A stretch of 35,843 nt of DNA from assembly GCA_001914535.1 (NCBI GenBank), contig MNCR01000007.1:1-35843 (forward strand), in the 5' to 3' direction. The DNA comes from Candidatus Rokubacteria bacterium 13_2_20CM_69_15_1. Lineage in GTDB: Bacteria; Methylomirabilota; Methylomirabilia; Rokubacteriales; CSP1-6. The notes under the pieces were generated by a model. That model was not told where the DNA came from. It was given only the letters and a program-made list of their open reading frames with translations, and did not search any database. Positions 1 to 8,834 of this stretch are shown here, piece by piece (the first letter of the stretch is position 1; each line of letters opens with the position of its first letter). A program made the translations under genes and the position numbers.

Positions 1-2
1 TG

Positions 3-1067
3 CTCGATCTCGACCGCTTCGAGCGAAACCTCCGCCGGATGGCCGAGCACGCCCGGCGCTCCGGCAAGCACCTGCGGCCCCACGCGAAGACGCACAAGAG
101 CCCGGAGATCGCGCGGCGCCAGATCGCCGCGGGCGCGCTCGGCGTCGCGTGTGCGAAGCTCGGCGAGGCGGAGGTGATGGCCCGCGCCGGGATCCGCGGC
201 CTCCTGATCACGACCGAGATCGTGGCGCCCGCGGCCCTCCGCCGACTCACCCGCCTCGTCTCCGAGGCGCCGGACACGCTGATCGTCGTGGACAACGCCG
301 ACAACGTCGTCACGCTCGGACGCGAGGCCGCGGCGGACGGCGTCGTCGTCGGCGTGCTCGTGGACGTGGACGTGGGAAACCGGCGAACCGGCGTGGCTCC
401 GGGCGAGGCGGCCCTCGGGCTCGCGCGGGCGGTCGCCACGCAGCGCGCGCTCAGGCTCCGTGGGCTCCAGGGCTACGCGGGGCACTGCGCCCACGTCGTC
501 GGTTGGGAGAAGCGGCGTGAGGCGTCGCTCGAGGCGCTCCGGCCCCTCATGGAGACGCGCGCGCTCCTCGAGCGCGACGGGCTGCCCGTCGAGGTCGTCG
601 CGGGGGGCTCGACGGGGACGTGGGACATCGACGTGGAGCTGCCTTCCCTCACCGAGCTCCAGGCGGGCTCGTACTGCGTGATGGATCTCGACTATCGCCG
701 GATCGGCGGCCGGAGCGGCCCGCTCCTCACCGACTTCGAGATGGCGCTCACGGTGGTGGCGACCGTCGTCAGCGTGCCGACACGCGACCGGGCGATGGTC
801 GACGCGGGCCTCAAGGCGTTTTCGACCGACAAGCCTTTCCCGCCCGAGGCCGTCGAGCGGCCGGGGATCGAGTACGCCTTCGCCGGCGACGAGCACGGCC
901 GGCTGACGATCACCGACCCCTCGCGCCCGCCGCGCCTGGGCGAGCGCATCGAGTTCTTCCCGCCGCACTGCGATCCGACGCTCAACCTCTACGACCGCGT
1001 CTACGCCGTCCGCGGCCCGAAGGTCGAGGCGGTGTGGGAGATCGAGGCCCGAGGGCGATCGGACTAG
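3..1067 (+). CDS. D-threonine aldolase / alanine racemase N-terminal-like PLP enzyme (5' end truncated by window)
   Basis: Frame is open from base 3 (LDLDRFERNLRRMAEHARRSG...). Motif LRPHAKTHKSPEIARRQ is typical of DSD1-type/D-threonine aldolase fold-III PLP enzymes; C-terminal HCDPTLNLYD. Confidence 0.85.
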   Translation, partial: LDLDRFERNLRRMAEHARRSGKHLRPHAKTHKSPEIARRQIAAGALGVACAKLGEAEVMARAGIRGLLITTEIVAPAALRRLTRLVSEAPDTLIVVDNADNVVTLGREAAADGVVVGVLVDVDVGNRRTGVAPGEAALGLARAVATQRALRLRGLQGYAGHCAHVVGWEKRREASLEALRPLMETRALLERDGLPVEVVAGGSTGTWDIDVELPSLTELQAGSYCVMDLDYRRIGGRSGPLLTDFEMALTVVATVVSVPTRDRAMVDAGLKAFSTDKPFPPEAVERPGIEYAFAGDEHGRLTITDPSRPPRLGERIEFFPPHCDPTLNLYDRVYAVRGPKVEAVWEIEARGRSD

Positions 1068-1590
1068 GGCTCGCCGGTCGCCAGGGGCTGGAGGGCCCGC
1101 GGGTGCAAGACGTCGAGAGCCCAGCCTACATCGAGAGGCTCTCCCAGCCAGCCCGGGCACGTCGTTCGCGCGTGCAGGTGGAGCCCTGCGCCCTCGTTCC
1201 GCGCTCGTAGCGCTCGGATGAGATCGTCGGGGACCGCCGACGGAGACGGAACGTCGGGCAGAGGACGTCCGTCCGGTCGTCGGAACCGTAGCTCCCCGTC
1301 GGGCTGTCGTTCCACCTGATACCCCTCCTCGTGGACGGCGCGGTGATGGCGCCGACAGAGCATCGCGAGGTTCGAGAGCGTGGTGGGCCCGCCATGGGCC
1401 CAGTGGCGGATGTGATGGCCCTGGCCAAACGGCAGGCCGCAGCCGGGAAACCGGCAGCCGTGGTCTCGGTGGTGCAGCGCGCGCCGTAACGCCGGGGGAA
1501 TGGTCCGCGTGCGGGCTCCGACTTCCACGATCCGCCCGTCCGGTTCGTGCCGCATCATCACCCGGCTCGCGTCGCACACGCCAGACGGCG

Positions 1591-1612
1591 GCACGTTTCC
1601 GCGGAAACGTGC
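1591..1612. repeat. Perfect 22-bp palindrome gcacgtttccgcggaaacgtgc
   Basis: Sequence equals its own reverse complement; inside the HNH gene, encoding HVSAETC on the minus strand. Confidence 0.9.
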
Positions 1613-1780
1613 GTACCGCCCTCGAGGACGGACTGGCCGGGCGCCTCCGGGTCGGTCAGCACCGGAGCGTCGACGTGGACGACGACCTGGTAGCGCTCGC
1701 CCGGCGAGCCGGGATCGATCCCGTGGTGCAACGCGGTCTCGGCGAGCAGGGCCAGCGCGTCCGCCTGCTGCTGGGCCATC

Positions 1781-1806
1781 GAGGACGTTTCCGCGGGAAC
1801 GTCCTC
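1781..1806. repeat. Near-perfect 26-bp palindrome gaggacgtttccgcgggaacgtcctc
   Basis: 12 of 13 arm positions pair. Shares core ACGTTTCCGCGG-AACGT with the 1591-1612 palindrome; encodes EDVPAETS on the minus strand. Confidence 0.85.
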
Positions 1807-2664
1807 CGCGCTGCTGGCCGCATCCATGCCGCGCCCCTTGCGATACACCGTCTCGCGCGCGGCGGCCAGCGCCTGCTTGAGCACGGCACCCGCCTCGGGC
1901 GTCAGTCGCCCGCGGATGACGACCATGCCGTCTTCGTCCTCATACACGTGTAGCGCGCGACTCGTGTGACGAGGGGTGGTCTCGCGGGCCTCGGCCAGGG
2001 CGTCGACACGGCGCCAGCCACGGACGATACGTTCGACGTGGCAGGCGGTGCCGGCCCGACCCACCGCGAGCAGCCGCTCCTCGATCTCGGGCGTGGCCAC
2101 GCGGGTCAGCGCCCGCACCTTGGCGTAGGACAGCTCCCCGCGTGCGAGCGCATCGGCCAGCCGAGGCAGCGCGCCGAGGGCGCGCGCCACGCGGACCCTC
2201 TCACGGGCGGCGCCGAGATCCAGCCCGACGCACCAGGCCAGCCAGTGGGCGCAGGAGCGGAAGCCGCGGTTCCAGCCGCCGCGGGCGTCGAATTCGCGGA
2301 TCAGCTCGAGCCAGTGAGCGGTGGCGGCGTCGAGGTGCGCGGAAAGCTCGGCGATCTCGTCGCCCAGCCGGTCCATCTCCGCAACGGGCTCTGCGGTGGC
2401 GTCGATGTGGGGCGCGCCGATCTCCATGGGTGTCGTCCTCCTCTTGATGGAGCGACTCTACACCCCGGTTTCGGCCCCTCCTGTGAGCCTCTACGACACC
2501 CGATCGCGCGGCGACCCATGATTTTCGGCAGGAACACCCCGACCGGCCTCGCCGGCCACGTAGAGCTCCCTGAGACGGAATTTGACGGCGCCGCGGCCTC
2601 GCGCCCGCTGCCGCGCGACGAACGTGTCAAGTGGAAACTTCGCTCGCGTCACGCCGGGCCGTGG

Positions 2665-3330
2665 CTAGCGGAGGATCGGCAGGAGCTCTGGGAGCGCGCC
2701 GAGCCGGAAGTCGGCCTCGGAGAAATCCTCGTGGCGCGTCGCGGGACACGGAATCGCCGCGCAGGCCATCCCGGCGGCCTTCGCGGCGAGGAGTCCGTTG
2801 CGCGAGTCCTCGACGACCAGGCACGCGCGGGGCGGCAGGCCGAGGCGGCGGGCGGTCTCGACGAAGACGTCCGGCGCCGGCTTACCGCGGCCCAGGTCGG
2901 CGCCGGAGACGAGCGCCTCGAAGAGCGGGACCAGGCCGAGCGTCTCCACGGTGACGCGGATGACGCCGAGCGCCGACGACGAGGCCACCGCGAGGCGGTA
3001 GCCCCAACCGTGGAGCGTGCGCGGGACGTCGGGGATGCCGTCCATCGGCACCGTGCGCGTCCGCGTCAGCGCCACGAGGAGCTCCGTCCGGCGGCGCGTC
3101 AGCTCGTGCTCGTCCGGAGCGAGGCCGTAGCGGCGCTTGAGGATTCGGAAGGCCTCGAGATCGGTGAAGCCGAAGAACTCCTCGTTCTCGCGGTCGGTAT
3201 ACGCGACGCCGTACGGCATCAGGAGCCCACGCATCGCCTCCACGTGCATCGGCTCGGAGTCCACGAGGACGCCGTCCATGTCGAAGACGACGGCCGTGAA
3301 CCTCCGCGGGTGTGGCTCCGGAGCCGTCAC
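2665..3330 (-). CDS. HAD-superfamily hydrolase (subfamily IA, beta-phosphoglucomutase-like)
   Basis: VVFDMDGVLVDSEPMHVEAM motif I, VASSSALGVI motif II, GRGKPAPDVF and VVEDSRNGLLAAKAAGM. GTG start overlaps the MaoC stop (GTGA). Confidence 0.9.
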   Translation of the reverse strand: MTAPEPHPRRFTAVVFDMDGVLVDSEPMHVEAMRGLLMPYGVAYTDRENEEFFGFTDLEAFRILKRRYGLAPDEHELTRRRTELLVALTRTRTVPMDGIPDVPRTLHGWGYRLAVASSSALGVIRVTVETLGLVPLFEALVSGADLGRGKPAPDVFVETARRLGLPPRACLVVEDSRNGLLAAKAAGMACAAIPCPATRHEDFSEADFRLGALPELLPILR

Positions 3331-3773
3331 GCGGCGGGACGGTAGGCGATCAGGTACTTGTGCTCGCCCTCGAGCACGGTTTCGCCCCGCTGGTTCGTGA
3401 GCGCCACGCGCAGCGTGAGGAGGCCCGCCGAGCGCTTGCGCTCGAGCCCGGCGACCTCGTGCTCCGGGTACATGGTGTCGCCGATGAACGCGGGCGCGCG
3501 GAACCGCGCCGACTGCTCGACGAACGCGATGATGGAGTCTTCGACGAGCGGGGACAGGGGCGACGCGCCGACGGCCGTCAGGGATGTCAGGAGCAAGCCG
3601 TGCGCGAGACGCCGGCCGTAGCGCGTCTTCTTACCGTACTCCTCGTCATAATGGATCGGGTGGGCGTCGCCGGTCATGCCGGCGAAGAAGAGGAAGTGCG
3701 CGTCGGTGAGCGTCTTGGACGGGCTCCGGAACCGGTCGCCGACCGTGAAGTCCTCGAAGTAGCGCTGGGTCAC
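3327..3773 (-). CDS. MaoC-like (R)-hydratase domain protein
   Basis: YFEDFTVGDRFRSPSKTLTDAHFLFFAGMTGDAHPIHYDEEYGKKTRYGRRLAHGLL is typical of MaoC dehydratases. GTG start overlaps the dus stop. Confidence 0.88.
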   Translation of the reverse strand: MTQRYFEDFTVGDRFRSPSKTLTDAHFLFFAGMTGDAHPIHYDEEYGKKTRYGRRLAHGLLLTSLTAVGASPLSPLVEDSIIAFVEQSARFRAPAFIGDTMYPEHEVAGLERKRSAGLLTLRVALTNQRGETVLEGEHKYLIAYRPAA

Positions 3774-4690
3774 CAGTTCCTCCAGAAGGCGTCGTCGACC
3801 GCGGCGGCGCTCGGCGCGCCGAAGACCTCCGCGCGGATCCGCGCGGCGCAGGGCAGGCCGCTCGTGTACCAGGCGAGGTGCTTCTTCAACTGGACGAGCG
3901 CCGTCCGGGGGTCGAAGGAGGCCTGGATCAGCCCGCAGTGCCGGCGGATGATCCGCGCCTTCTCGTCGCGGGGTATCGCGCGCCCGGCGAAGATCCAGGG
4001 GGCGCCGAGCGCGCCGCGACCGATCATGACCGCGGCGCAGCCGGTCGCGCGGATCATGGCCCGCGCGTCGTCGTGGCTCCGCACGTCGCCGTTCCCGGTG
4101 ACGGGGATGCGGACGCCGCCGACGACGGACGCGATGATCTCCCACGGCGCCAGGCCCGAGAACTGCTGCGCGCGCGTGCGCGGGTGGACGGTGATCGCGT
4201 TCACGCCCTCGCTCTCGGCGATCCGTGCGATCTCGACGGCGTTCACGGTGCGGTCGTCCCAGCCGCCGCGGATTTTGACCGTGAGAGGAACCCGGATCGC
4301 TTTCCGCACCGTGCGGAGGATCAGCGCCGCGCCGAGCGGGTCACGCATGAGAGCGGCGCCCTGGCCCTTGGAGACGATCTTCGCCACGGGGCAGCCCATG
4401 TTCAGGTCCACCGCGTCGGCCCCCGCGGCCTCGAGCCGGCGCGCCGCCTCCGCCAGCACGTCCGGGTCCGAGCCGAGCAGCTGCATCGCGATCGGGCGCT
4501 CCTCGGGCAGGTAGCGCGCCAGCTCGGCCGTGCGCGCGCTGCCCTCGACGAGGCCGCGCGCGTCGATCTCCTCGCTCGTGAGCGGCCCCGCACCACACTC
4601 GCGCGCGACCAGCCTGAACGGCGCATTGGTGATCGCCGCCATCGGCGCGAGGCGGAGGTCGAGCCCCTCAGAGGGTCTGCTTGTAGACAC
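3770..4690 (-). CDS. dus: tRNA-dihydrouridine synthase family protein
   Basis: LRLAPMAAITNAPFR, DLNMGCPVAKIVSKGQGAALM, VKIRGGWDD, VHPRTRAQQF, GNGDVRS. Confidence 0.92.
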   Translation of the reverse strand: MSTSRPSEGLDLRLAPMAAITNAPFRLVARECGAGPLTSEEIDARGLVEGSARTAELARYLPEERPIAMQLLGSDPDVLAEAARRLEAAGADAVDLNMGCPVAKIVSKGQGAALMRDPLGAALILRTVRKAIRVPLTVKIRGGWDDRTVNAVEIARIAESEGVNAITVHPRTRAQQFSGLAPWEIIASVVGGVRIPVTGNGDVRSHDDARAMIRATGCAAVMIGRGALGAPWIFAGRAIPRDEKARIIRRHCGLIQASFDPRTALVQLKKHLAWYTSGLPCAARIRAEVFGAPSAAAVDDAFWRNW

Positions 4691-5903
4691 GTCCGCCCTT
4701 CATGATCAGCTTGAGATTCTCCGCGTTCTGCAAGACGCGCAGGTTCCGGAGCGGGTTGCCCGCGACGACGAGGAGGTCGGCGTACTTTCCGGGCTCGATG
4801 GTGCCGATCCGGTCGGACATCCGGAAGAGCGCGGCGTTGACCTTCGTCGCCGAGAGCAGCACCTCCATCGGCTTCATCACCTGGGCCTTCAGCTCGAACT
4901 CGACCGCGCGCTGGACCATCATGTCGCCCAAGAGGTCGGAGCCCGAGCCGATCTGGCAGCCGGCACGGTAGGCGTACGTGAGCCCCTGCACCGACTGCTC
5001 GCGCGCCAGGTTGATCTTCTGGATCTGATGGTCGCCGATCCCGTAGCGCTTGCCCTCCCGGTAGATCGCCTCGTAGGTGACCATCGTGGGCACGAGGAAG
5101 GCGCCGGCGTCCTTGATCGCCTTCGCCGCGGCCTCGCGGATCAGGTTGCCGTGCTCGATCGAGCGGACGCCGGCTTCGATCGCCTTCCGGACCGCCGCGT
5201 CCGAGTACGCGTGGGCGAGGACGTACGTGCCGACCGCCTGAGCCTCCTCCACGGCCGCGCGCATCTCGGCCACCGTGAACTGCGTCGTGTCGAGCTCGTC
5301 GGAGGGCGACATGGCGCCGCCGGACGCCATGAGCTTGAGCTGGTTCACGTCGCGCCGGATCTGCTCCCGCGCGGCCTTCCGCACCTCCGCCTCGCCGTCG
5401 GCGATCGAGCCGACCATGCCGATGCAACAGTCGATCGGCGCGATCCATTCGGCCCGCCGCCGTTTGTCGCCGTGGCCGCCGGTCTGGGAGATGTAATTGC
5501 CCGAGACGAGGAGCCGCGGCCCGGGATAGACCCCTTCCGCGATCGCCTCACGGAATCCATAATCGGCGCCCCCCGCGTCGCGAACCGTCGTGAATCCTTG
5601 CATGAGACATTCTTCGGCTCTCCGGAGCGCCTTGGCCGCCAAGAGGCTCGGGGGCAGGTAGCGGTGCTGGTCGGTGATGTTGCCCTCGACGGCGCAGATG
5701 TGGACGTGGGCGTCGGTGAGCCCGGGCAGGAGCGTCGCGCCCTTGCAGTCGACCGTCGTGACCGGCCCGGGCAGCGGGCCGACCTTCCCTCCGGGGAGGA
5801 CGTCCTTGATGCGGTCGTCCTCGACGACCACCGCTCCGCCCTCGATCGGGTCCGCGCCGGTGCAGTCGATCAGCAGCGCGCTGGTGAAGACGGTCACGCT
5901 CAT
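4668..5903 (-). CDS. Metal-dependent amidohydrolase (imidazolonepropionase/prolidase-like)
   Basis: LLPGLTDAHVHICAVEGN, GFTTVRDAGGADYGFREAI, LAHAYSDAAVRKAIEAGVRSIEHGN, SGSDLLGD, GTIEPGKYADLLVVAGNPL. ATG overlaps the upstream stop (ATGA). Confidence 0.9.
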   Translation of the reverse strand: MSVTVFTSALLIDCTGADPIEGGAVVVEDDRIKDVLPGGKVGPLPGPVTTVDCKGATLLPGLTDAHVHICAVEGNITDQHRYLPPSLLAAKALRRAEECLMQGFTTVRDAGGADYGFREAIAEGVYPGPRLLVSGNYISQTGGHGDKRRRAEWIAPIDCCIGMVGSIADGEAEVRKAAREQIRRDVNQLKLMASGGAMSPSDELDTTQFTVAEMRAAVEEAQAVGTYVLAHAYSDAAVRKAIEAGVRSIEHGNLIREAAAKAIKDAGAFLVPTMVTYEAIYREGKRYGIGDHQIQKINLAREQSVQGLTYAYRAGCQIGSGSDLLGDMMVQRAVEFELKAQVMKPMEVLLSATKVNAALFRMSDRIGTIEPGKYADLLVVAGNPLRNLRVLQNAENLKLIMKGGRVYKQTL

Positions 5904-7423
5904 GGTCGCGCGACCTTCGCCTCGTACATCCATACCTTCTCGTCGGCGCGCGGCGACCACTCGATGTGGCTCGCGACGCCGTAGAGGTCGTGCTGCTGCC
6001 AGAGGGGCACCCACGCCGCCTCGTCGTGCGCGAGCCGTTGCAGCTCGGCGTACGCCGCGGCGCGCGCCTTCGGCTCCACGAGCGTGATCGCCTGCGCGAT
6101 CTTCGCGTCGAAGGCCGCATGGTTGCCGTAGGACGAGTAGGTCTGATTCGCCTGGAAGAGCGGCTCGATCACGGCCTGGCCGAAGAGCGACGGTCCCCAG
6201 CCGAGGAAGAACAGGTCGCCCGTGTTCCGGTTCTTGATCTTGTCCAGGTGCGTGCCCCACTCGTTCACGACGACGTTGACTTTGATCCCGATCCGCTGGA
6301 GCTGGGCCGCGATGGCGAGCGAGACGTCCTTGTCGAGCGGGTAGCGGCCCGACGGCGTGTCGAGTGTGAGCTGGAGCTTCGCCGCGTCGTAGCCGGCCTC
6401 TTTCAGGAGGGCCACGGCGCGCGTCGGGTCGTGCTTGTAGCACTCGACCGGCGCGTAGTCGACGTTGGCGGGTGACAGGGGGCCGCAGATCTTCGTCGCG
6501 CGCCACCTCAGCACTTGTGCGATCAGCTCGTCGACGTTCACCCCGTGGTTGAGGGCGCGCCGGACGCGGAGATCCTGCATCGGGCCGGGTTTGAGATTCA
6601 CCAGGGCGAGGTAGTTGATGCGCGAGGACACCGCAGCGCGGATCTTCGCGTGGCCGCTCCGCTCGACCGCCTCAACGACGTGCGGGGGGACGTCCTTCAT
6701 GATGTCGATCTCGCCCGAGAGCAGTGAGGCCAGACGCGCGCTGAACTCGGGGATGAAGCGGAAGGTCACGCGGCTCACGTCCGCGGGCCCCTGCCAGTAG
6801 TCGGGGTTCTTCTCGAGGACGAGCCGCTCGTCGCGCTTCCACTCGACGAACCTGAACGGCCCCGTGCCGATCGGCTTCTCGGCGAGCTTCGCCGGGCCGA
6901 GCTCGCGGAGCGCCTTGGCGGGTAGCACGAGGAAGTCGGTGAGCGACACGCGGTCGATGAGGCTCGGCCACGGCTTCTCGGTCACGAGCCGCACCGTGTG
7001 GTCATCGACGACCTGGACCTCTTTCACGAGCTTCCAGTACGCGGCGTAGTGACTCTTGTTCGCCGGGTTCTGGAGGTACTCCATCGTCGCCTTGACCGAG
7101 TCGGCGTTGAAGGCCTCGCCGTTGTGGAACCGGACGCCCTGGCGGAGCGTGAACTCCCACGTCGTGTCGTTGACGATCTTCCAGCCCGTCGCGAGCATGG
7201 GCTTCGGCTTGAGCGTCCGCGGGTCGCGGTCGAGGAGCCGGTCGTAGATGTGCTCCAGCTGGGCGTTCGTCGTCCAGTCGACGATCGTCACGGCGAGCAT
7301 CGTCCGCGGCTCGGCGCCGAGGGCGATCACGACCTCTTTGGACCGCGCGCGGTCCTGGGCCGGGGCCGGGCCCGCCGCGGCGAGCGACAGCGCGACCGCG
7401 AGGAGCACATTCAGGCGGCGCAT
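5900..7423 (-). CDS. ABC transporter substrate-binding protein, family 5 (peptide/nickel type)
   Basis: Signal peptide, then SKEVVIALGAEPRTMLAVTIVDWTTNAQLEHIYDRLLDRDPRTLKPKPMLATGWKI...FTLRQGVRFHNGEAFNADSVKATMEYL. Confidence 0.93.
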   Translation of the reverse strand: MRRLNVLLAVALSLAAAGPAPAQDRARSKEVVIALGAEPRTMLAVTIVDWTTNAQLEHIYDRLLDRDPRTLKPKPMLATGWKIVNDTTWEFTLRQGVRFHNGEAFNADSVKATMEYLQNPANKSHYAAYWKLVKEVQVVDDHTVRLVTEKPWPSLIDRVSLTDFLVLPAKALRELGPAKLAEKPIGTGPFRFVEWKRDERLVLEKNPDYWQGPADVSRVTFRFIPEFSARLASLLSGEIDIMKDVPPHVVEAVERSGHAKIRAAVSSRINYLALVNLKPGPMQDLRVRRALNHGVNVDELIAQVLRWRATKICGPLSPANVDYAPVECYKHDPTRAVALLKEAGYDAAKLQLTLDTPSGRYPLDKDVSLAIAAQLQRIGIKVNVVVNEWGTHLDKIKNRNTGDLFFLGWGPSLFGQAVIEPLFQANQTYSSYGNHAAFDAKIAQAITLVEPKARAAAYAELQRLAHDEAAWVPLWQQHDLYGVASHIEWSPRADEKVWMYEAKVARP

Positions 7424-7471
7424 AGAGCCTCCTTGGGTGTCATCGGGAGATCAAGGATACAACCACTCGGG

Positions 7472-8053
7472 TCAGTAGAGCTCGTCGAGCGTGAGCCTGA
7501 AGCTCGGGACGAAGGTCTCCAGGAAGTAGCGGACTTCCGGGAGGTCGATCCGCTCCACGCCCGCCCGCAGGGCCTTCTCGGCCTGCGCGAACTCCGGGTT
7601 GCCGGCCGCGATCTCCTCGAGGCACTTGAGGTAGGCGCACAGCTTGTCCGCGGCGCCGACGAGCTCGCGGTGGGCGCGGTCCGTGTCGCGAGGCCTGAAG
7701 TACGGCTCGTAGTCCGGCCGGAGCGCGTCGGGGATCATGCCGAGGAGCTTCTCCCGCGACGCGGCCTCGATCGCGTGGTAGGCCCGCTTGATGTCAGGGT
7801 TGAATTCCTTCACCGGCGAGGGCAGGTCGCCGGTGAGGACCTCACTCGTGTCGTGGTAGAGCGCCAGCGCCAGCGTTCGCTCGGGGTCGACGTCGCCGCC
7901 GAAGAGCCGGTTCTTGATGAGGGCGAGCGCGTGGGCGATGTGTGCGACCCGGAGGCTGTGCTCCTGGATGTTCTCGGGGTACGTGCTGTGCATGAGCCCC
8001 CACCGGCGGATGAACTTCATCCGCGACAGGTACGCGAAGAAGTGACTCGTCAT
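7472..8053 (-). CDS. yfbR: 5'-deoxynucleotidase, YfbR-like HD-domain protein
   Basis: SHFFAYLSRMKFIRRWGLMHSTYPENIQEHSLRVAHIAHALALIKNRLFGGDVDPERTLALALYHDTSEVLTGDLPSPVKEFN, collinear with remembered E. coli YfbR. Confidence 0.9.
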   Translation of the reverse strand: MTSHFFAYLSRMKFIRRWGLMHSTYPENIQEHSLRVAHIAHALALIKNRLFGGDVDPERTLALALYHDTSEVLTGDLPSPVKEFNPDIKRAYHAIEAASREKLLGMIPDALRPDYEPYFRPRDTDRAHRELVGAADKLCAYLKCLEEIAAGNPEFAQAEKALRAGVERIDLPEVRYFLETFVPSFRLTLDELY

Positions 8054-8075
8054 GCCGCTCCACCTCCCGCGCGGG

Positions 8076-8834
8076 TCAGACTCTGAGCTTCGGGTCCAGG
8101 GTGTCGCGGAGCCAGTCGCCGAGCAGATTGACGCCGAGCGCCGTGAGCGTGAGCGCGGCGCCGGGGAATGCGGCCAGCCACCACGCGACGTACAGAAAGT
8201 CGCGGCCCTCGGACAGCATGCTGCCCCAGGCCGGCGTTGGAGGCTGCACGCCGAACCCGAGGAAACTGATCGCGGCCTCCGCGACGATGAACGACGAGAA
8301 CTGCAGACTCGCGACCACGATGACGGAGGGCGCGACGTTCGGCAGGACGTGCCGGAGCAGGAGGCGGACCCGACTCATTCCGAGGGCCGCGGCCGCCTGC
8401 ACGAAATCGCGCTGCTTGACGGACAGCACCTCGCCGCGCACGACGCGAGCATACACGACCCATCCGGCGGCCGAAAGGCTGAGGATGATGAACGGAAACG
8501 ACAGCTGAACGTCGGCCAGGCGCATGAGCACCGCGGCGGGCCAGCGCTCGACGAACCCCGCGACCAGGCCGAGCGCCCCGCCGCCGACGGCGGTGATGAC
8601 CACGGTGCAGACGCCGATGAGGAGCGCGAGCCGCGCGCCGTGAAGGACGCGCGCCAGCAGGTCGCGGCCCAGCTGGTCGGTGCCGAGCGGGTGGCCGGGC
8701 GCGCCCGGCGGCCTGAGGCTCGCGGCGAAATCGGTCGCGAGCGGGTCGTGGGGCGAGAGCCACGGCGCCGCGACCGCCGCCGCGACGACCGCCGCCGTGA
8801 GGCCGATGCCCAGCCACGCCTTGAGGTGGTTCAC
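8076..8834 (-). CDS. Peptide-type ABC transporter permease, DppC-like (possible internal deletion)
   Basis: HPLGTDQLGRDLLARVLHGARLALLIG, EAAISFLGFGVQPPTPAWGSMLSEGRDFL, GDWLRDTLDPKLRV. GTG start overlaps the DppB-like stop. Confidence 0.9.
   Translation of the reverse strand: MNHLKAWLGIGLTAAVVAAAVAAPWLSPHDPLATDFAASLRPPGAPGHPLGTDQLGRDLLARVLHGARLALLIGVCTVVITAVGGGALGLVAGFVERWPAAVLMRLADVQLSFPFIILSLSAAGWVVYARVVRGEVLSVKQRDFVQAAAALGMSRVRLLLRHVLPNVAPSVIVVASLQFSSFIVAEAAISFLGFGVQPPTPAWGSMLSEGRDFLYVAWWLAAFPGAALTLTALGVNLLGDWLRDTLDPKLRV

Larger units (their letters stand above)
1064..2427 (-). pseudogene. DUF222 (13E12-repeat type) HNH endonuclease, apparently frameshifted into two ORFs (1558-2427 and 1064-1594)
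   Basis: Upstream ORF carries the DUF222-like region and ends ...HVSAETCRRLACATRAG*. The second ORF continues in another frame as CDASRVMMRHEPDGRIVEVGARTRTIPPALRRALHHRDHGCRFPGCG...HHIRHWAHGGPTTLSNLAMLCRRHH, the HNH module. Confidence 0.85.

Noticed and set aside
1591-1806. Considered calling the two palindromes a CRISPR or REP array
   Set aside because: Only two copies, in coding sequence, with no regular spacing; recorded as a repeat pair instead.
2428-2664. Gap between HNH and HAD genes, considered as a possible transposase or gene remnant
   Set aside because: Six-frame translations gave no recognisable family; treated as intergenic.
1966-3345. Long plus-strand ORF of 459 aa
   Set aside because: Antisense to the DUF222/HNH and HAD genes; low-complexity Arg/Gly/Asp/Ala-rich translation typical of shadow ORFs in GC-rich DNA.
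3774-4145. N-terminal extension of the MaoC ORF (track start 4145)
   Set aside because: Arg-rich extension is the wrong frame of dus; the family-consistent start is the GTG at 3773 overlapping the dus stop.
4530-5984. Plus-strand ORF of 484 aa
   Set aside because: Mirror of the dus/amidohydrolase genes, no recognisable domain, biased composition.
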